A stretch of 64,000 nt of DNA from Xanthomonas arboricola (GTDB lineage Bacteria > Pseudomonadota > Gammaproteobacteria > Xanthomonadales > Xanthomonadaceae). Shown here one piece after another: positions 60,767 through 64,000 of the stretch; position 1 is the stretch's first letter, and every line of letters begins with the position of its first letter. The stretch is taken from the NCBI RefSeq assembly GCF_002940665.1, contig NZ_MIGY01000001.1:1364001-1428000 (forward strand), in the 5' to 3' direction. Below the pieces are notes generated by a model that was given only the letters and a program-made list of their open reading frames with translations, was not told the origin of the DNA and did no database searches. The position numbers were made by a program, and so were the translations under genes.

Positions 60767-61451
60767 CAGCAGGACGGCTCCGCCTCCGGGCTGTTGCTGA
60801 CCTCGCGCAGTACAGAGAGTGTCGGACGTGCATCCGCGCTCTGTTGTCCAGCTTCACCGGATTTTTGTCTGATCCCGGATGCATGTCGTTCCACCGACAC
60901 AGACTGGCCGCAGGCGCAACAGCCAAATCAACCACGCGCTGATCGAGACCACTTGGCCTCGCTCATTCTGCGCGCACGCCGCCGACCGCTTGCACGAGTT
61001 CCGCAGGATCAATGCAGCACATCGCTGCCGACCGGGATCCGGCGTAGCGCTGGCACGTTCACGGCAATCGCCGTCTCACTGCCGCCCGCACTGTTAAGAC
61101 CCTTCGCAACTTAGCTGCGCCTCGCTGATCGGTCAGCTCATGACTATTGGGAGAGCGAGTACCTGTTGTCTATACAGACTCGGGACGCGGACGACACCCG
61201 TATTCAACAGGGCCAGCAGCCGCTACACGAAACGGATCAGCAAGTCCTGGTCCGTAAGCCCTGTTTCACTAAAAAGTTCCCGAGAAATGACACAGCCGTA
61301 AATCTTGGGTTAATCTTCAGACACCCTTCAGGAAGGTGACGAGCTGGGCTGGTCGGCGTCCTTTGAAGGGGCTCCCCCCTCAACTGCGGCAATGCAGTTG
61401 GGTTCTACGGTTTGCAGTCGTTGTGGCGGTACTTCATCAGGAGAGAGAGGA
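60767..61451. other. Long gene-free leader region before the last TonB receptor
   Basis: 685 bases without a convincing gene. Frames are short and compositional; AT-richer around 61260-61320. A promoter and long leader for the 61452 gene is the likeliest content. None of the window's repeat families occurs here. Confidence 0.5.
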
Positions 61452-64000
61452 ATGACACGTCCAGGGGTTCGTAGGTCTTTGTCGAAGAACATCGCACGCA
61501 GTGCCTTGAGCATTGCACTAAGCATGTGCGTTGCCGGCGGTGTGCAAGCACAGAGCGCGGTTGGCTCCATTTTTGGTAGCGGGCAGCCAGGCAGCACCAT
61601 TGCCATCCAAAGCCCCCAGACGGGTGTAAGCCGCTCGGCCACCGCCGCTGCCGATGGCCGATTCACCTTCAGCCAGCTGCCTCCGGGCAAGTACGTCATC
61701 ACCTCGGATGGCGTAACCCGCGAGGTCGAGGTCAAGGTCGGTAGCGGCTCGCAAGTGCTTCTGAACAATGACGCGACGACCCTGGACAGGGTCGAAGTGT
61801 TAGGCCAACGTGCGTTCAACCCGATCGACGTGTCCTCGGTTGAATCCACCACGGTATTCACGGCCGAACAGATGATCTCGCTGCCCGTGGCCAGCGATGT
61901 CTCCTCGGTCGCCTTGTTAGCGCCTGGCGCAGTCAGAGGCGACAGCGGTCTGGGCGCAGGAAATCTCGCCTCGTTCGGCGGTTCGTCGGTGGCCGAGAAC
62001 GGCTATTACATCAACGGCTTCGACGTGACCAACATGCGCACGTTCCTGTCCTTCGCCAACGTGCCCTTCCAGGGCATTGGCCAGCTGCAGGTCAAAACCG
62101 GCGGTTATGGTGCTGAGTATGGGCGCTCGCTGGGTGGCATTATCAGCATCGTGACCAAGTCCGGTTCCAACGACTGGCATTATGGCGGTAGCGTCGAATG
62201 GGAGCCGGATTGGGGACGGGCTTCCGGGAAGAACGTGCGTGAGCGCGATCCAGATGCGGCAGACCCGTTGTACCAGTACCGCAGCGACAATCAATTCGAC
62301 AGTACCATTTATTCGGCGTATGCCAGTGGCCCGCTTATCAAAGACAGGCTGTTCTTCTTCGCCTTGGCCGAAGGCCGTAGCGAAACCGACGACACGTTCG
62401 GAGCATTGACGAGCCAACGGACTCGCGACAGCACACCGCAAGGATTGGTCAAGCTGGACTGGTACATCAACGACAGCAATCTGGTCGAGTTCACCGGCAT
62501 CTATAACCAGGCCAAGACCAAGTACAGCACCTATGAATACAATCTCGATGCCAACGGCGAAAACCGTTACAACGTCGGCCGGCACGAAGCGCCAATCGAA
62601 CGGTATGAGATGGAAAATGGCGGCAAGGTCGGCATCCTTAAATACACTGGCTATTTCACCGACAACTTCACCCTGTCCGCGCAATACGGCTATTTGAGCA
62701 ACCTCATCAACTCGCGCCTGCCAGCCAACCCAGCCGGCGGGGAATGCCCATGGGCGTATAGCTTCGGACTGACCACCAGCGTGGTGGACCGCTACATCGG
62801 CTGCAACCCGGGAACCATCTCGACCATCGCCGATTTGAATGCCGAACCGGACGAAGACATCCGTAAGGCATTCCGTGTCGACGGTGAATGGGTGTTGGGC
62901 GACCATCGCATACGCTTCGGTGCCGATCAGGAAAAATACGAATCCAGCCACCGCGGTCAGACCTACGCTGGCGGCATCAACTGGGCGTACTACACGGTCC
63001 CCGGCAGTTCGGTGGCAACTGGTGCATTTGCCGGGCAGCCAGGCCGGACAGTCAACGGTCAATTGGTCCCACGTGGGGCCCTCTACGCCCGTTCGCGCGT
63101 TTATCAGACCAGCAGTTCCAGTTACGAAAATATCAATAGCGCGTTCTATGTCGAAGATAATTGGCAAGTGACAGAAAACTTCCTCGCGGTGCTCGGTCTG
63201 CGCGGAGAGAAGTTCGAAAACAAGAATGGCGACGGTATTGCCTGGGTAGAATCGGATTACAAACTGGCGCCACGGCTTGGTTTCTCGTGGGACGTGCTGG
63301 GCGATGCCAGCCTGAAGCTGTTCGGAACCGCCGGTCGGTACTACATTCCGGTCGCCACGAACTCAAGCATCCGTGCAACGGGTGCGGAATCCACGGTCTC
63401 CAACTGGTACTTCGTCAACGGCTGGAGTGAAGCAGACGGCACGCCGGTCGGCCAGGGCGCGCAGATCGGTGCGACCCAGACCAACGGCTCGCTGGTTGCG
63501 CCAAATCCGGCTTCAGTTGCATCCACCAATCTTTCGCCCATGTATCAGGACGAAGTGATTCTGGGCGGGCAGCTGCAACTGACAGAAAACTGGATGGCGG
63601 GTGTGCGAATGATCCGTCGCGAAGTGAAGTCCGGCATGGACGATACCTGCACGACCAATCCGTGGATCGATTGGGCAGCAGATAATGGCTTTACCGACTT
63701 CGATCCGAGCTCGGTCCCGAGCTGCTACTTCCTGAATCCGGGTAGTGATGTCACCATCAATGTCGACTTGAACGGCGATGGCGAACTTGAACTCGCGACG
63801 TTGCCAGCTTCTTATCTTGGCCTGCCCGAATACCGCCGCCTCCACACTGCATTGGAGTTCTTCTGGGAGCGCACCGGCGAGAAGTTCAACTTCCAGGGTT
63901 CCTACACGTTTGCCAGAACGCGCGGCAATGTGGAGGGCTACGTCAATTCCACCCTGGAACAAGAAGATCCCGGCCTGACACAGGACTTCGACCACCGTCT
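61452..64000 (+). CDS. Oar-like TonB-dependent receptor with N-terminal carboxypeptidase-regulatory domain (cut by window end)
   Basis: An open frame of about 849 codons to the window end. GAGAGAGAGG precedes ATG 61452. A signal peptide (SIALSMCVAGGVQAQ) is followed by a carboxypeptidase-regulatory-like beta domain (GSIFGSGQPGSTIAIQSPQTG, DGRFTFSQLPPGKYVITSDG), then the plug (LDRVEVLGQRAFNPIDVSS, VALLAPGAVRGDSGLG, GYYINGFDVTNMRTF, GGYGAEYGRSLGGIISIVTKSGSNDWHYGG) and much of the barrel. This is the Oar/SusC-like architecture common in Xanthomonas. The last strands lie beyond the window, and the substrate is unknown. Confidence 0.93.
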   Translation, partial: MTRPGVRRSLSKNIARSALSIALSMCVAGGVQAQSAVGSIFGSGQPGSTIAIQSPQTGVSRSATAAADGRFTFSQLPPGKYVITSDGVTREVEVKVGSGSQVLLNNDATTLDRVEVLGQRAFNPIDVSSVESTTVFTAEQMISLPVASDVSSVALLAPGAVRGDSGLGAGNLASFGGSSVAENGYYINGFDVTNMRTFLSFANVPFQGIGQLQVKTGGYGAEYGRSLGGIISIVTKSGSNDWHYGGSVEWEPDWGRASGKNVRERDPDAADPLYQYRSDNQFDSTIYSAYASGPLIKDRLFFFALAEGRSETDDTFGALTSQRTRDSTPQGLVKLDWYINDSNLVEFTGIYNQAKTKYSTYEYNLDANGENRYNVGRHEAPIERYEMENGGKVGILKYTGYFTDNFTLSAQYGYLSNLINSRLPANPAGGECPWAYSFGLTTSVVDRYIGCNPGTISTIADLNAEPDEDIRKAFRVDGEWVLGDHRIRFGADQEKYESSHRGQTYAGGINWAYYTVPGSSVATGAFAGQPGRTVNGQLVPRGALYARSRVYQTSSSSYENINSAFYVEDNWQVTENFLAVLGLRGEKFENKNGDGIAWVESDYKLAPRLGFSWDVLGDASLKLFGTAGRYYIPVATNSSIRATGAESTVSNWYFVNGWSEADGTPVGQGAQIGATQTNGSLVAPNPASVASTNLSPMYQDEVILGGQLQLTENWMAGVRMIRREVKSGMDDTCTTNPWIDWAADNGFTDFDPSSVPSCYFLNPGSDVTINVDLNGDGELELATLPASYLGLPEYRRLHTALEFFWERTGEKFNFQGSYTFARTRGNVEGYVNSTLEQEDPGLTQDFDHR

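Overview
The window reads as a chromosomal segment of a Xanthomonas species. The evidence is very high GC coding sequence, a recCBD operon, a complete mlaFEDCB-mlaA phospholipid operon, many TonB-dependent receptors, a GH92 mannosidase, and intergenic palindromes beginning GTAGGAGC, the REP type seen in Xanthomonadaceae. The species was not determined. No rRNA, tRNA, CRISPR array or complete insertion sequence was seen.

Layout. 1-2190: an AT-richer, foreign-looking stretch with the C-terminus of an Mrr-type nuclease, a stand-alone ParA-like ATPase and a RelA/SpoT-domain protein. 2349-3814: a small lipoprotein, a Lys-rich microprotein and a higBA toxin-antitoxin pair with a palindromic operator candidate. 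3954-13965 (minus): recC-recB-recD. recB and recD both carry in-frame, repeat-derived insertions, and two ~115-bp repeats fill the recB-recD gap. 14334-22524: a giant Calx-beta/Ig autotransporter broken by a one-base frameshift, then three divergent tail-collar proteins, a GNAT acetyltransferase and a DUF6916 protein. 22760-26874: mlaF, E, D, C, B, A, closed by a strong terminator.

27021-33301: glutathione peroxidase, an adjacent in-frame pseudogene, a Cys-rich lipoprotein, rmuC, a glutathione transferase, a membrane protein and an APC permease. 33699-36826: exported GH92 mannosidase and the C-terminal remnant of a TonB-dependent receptor. 37351-42335: a DUF2628 protein, a GAF-PAS-PAS-GGDEF diguanylate cyclase with an 11-bp minisatellite upstream, glycerate kinase and an MFS sugar-acid transporter. 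42628-51142 (minus): ECF sigma factor, FecR, STN-type TonB-dependent receptor, penicillin acylase-like hydrolase, small secreted protein and M19 dipeptidase. This looks like a cell-surface-signalling uptake system for an acylated peptide-like substrate. 52088-55954: membrane protein, RlmI-type rRNA methyltransferase, a yybP-ykoY manganese riboswitch in front of a TerC/Alx gene, and a rhomboid protease. 56100-60766: glycerophosphodiester phosphodiesterase and TonB-dependent receptor, divergent from a class A acid phosphatase, with a Pho-box-like site between. 61452-64000: an Oar-like TonB-dependent receptor running off the end.

The best candidates for undescribed biology are the ParA + RelA/SpoT pair, the tail-collar/GNAT/DUF6916/autotransporter neighbourhood, and the colonisation of recBCD coding sequence by short palindromic repeats.
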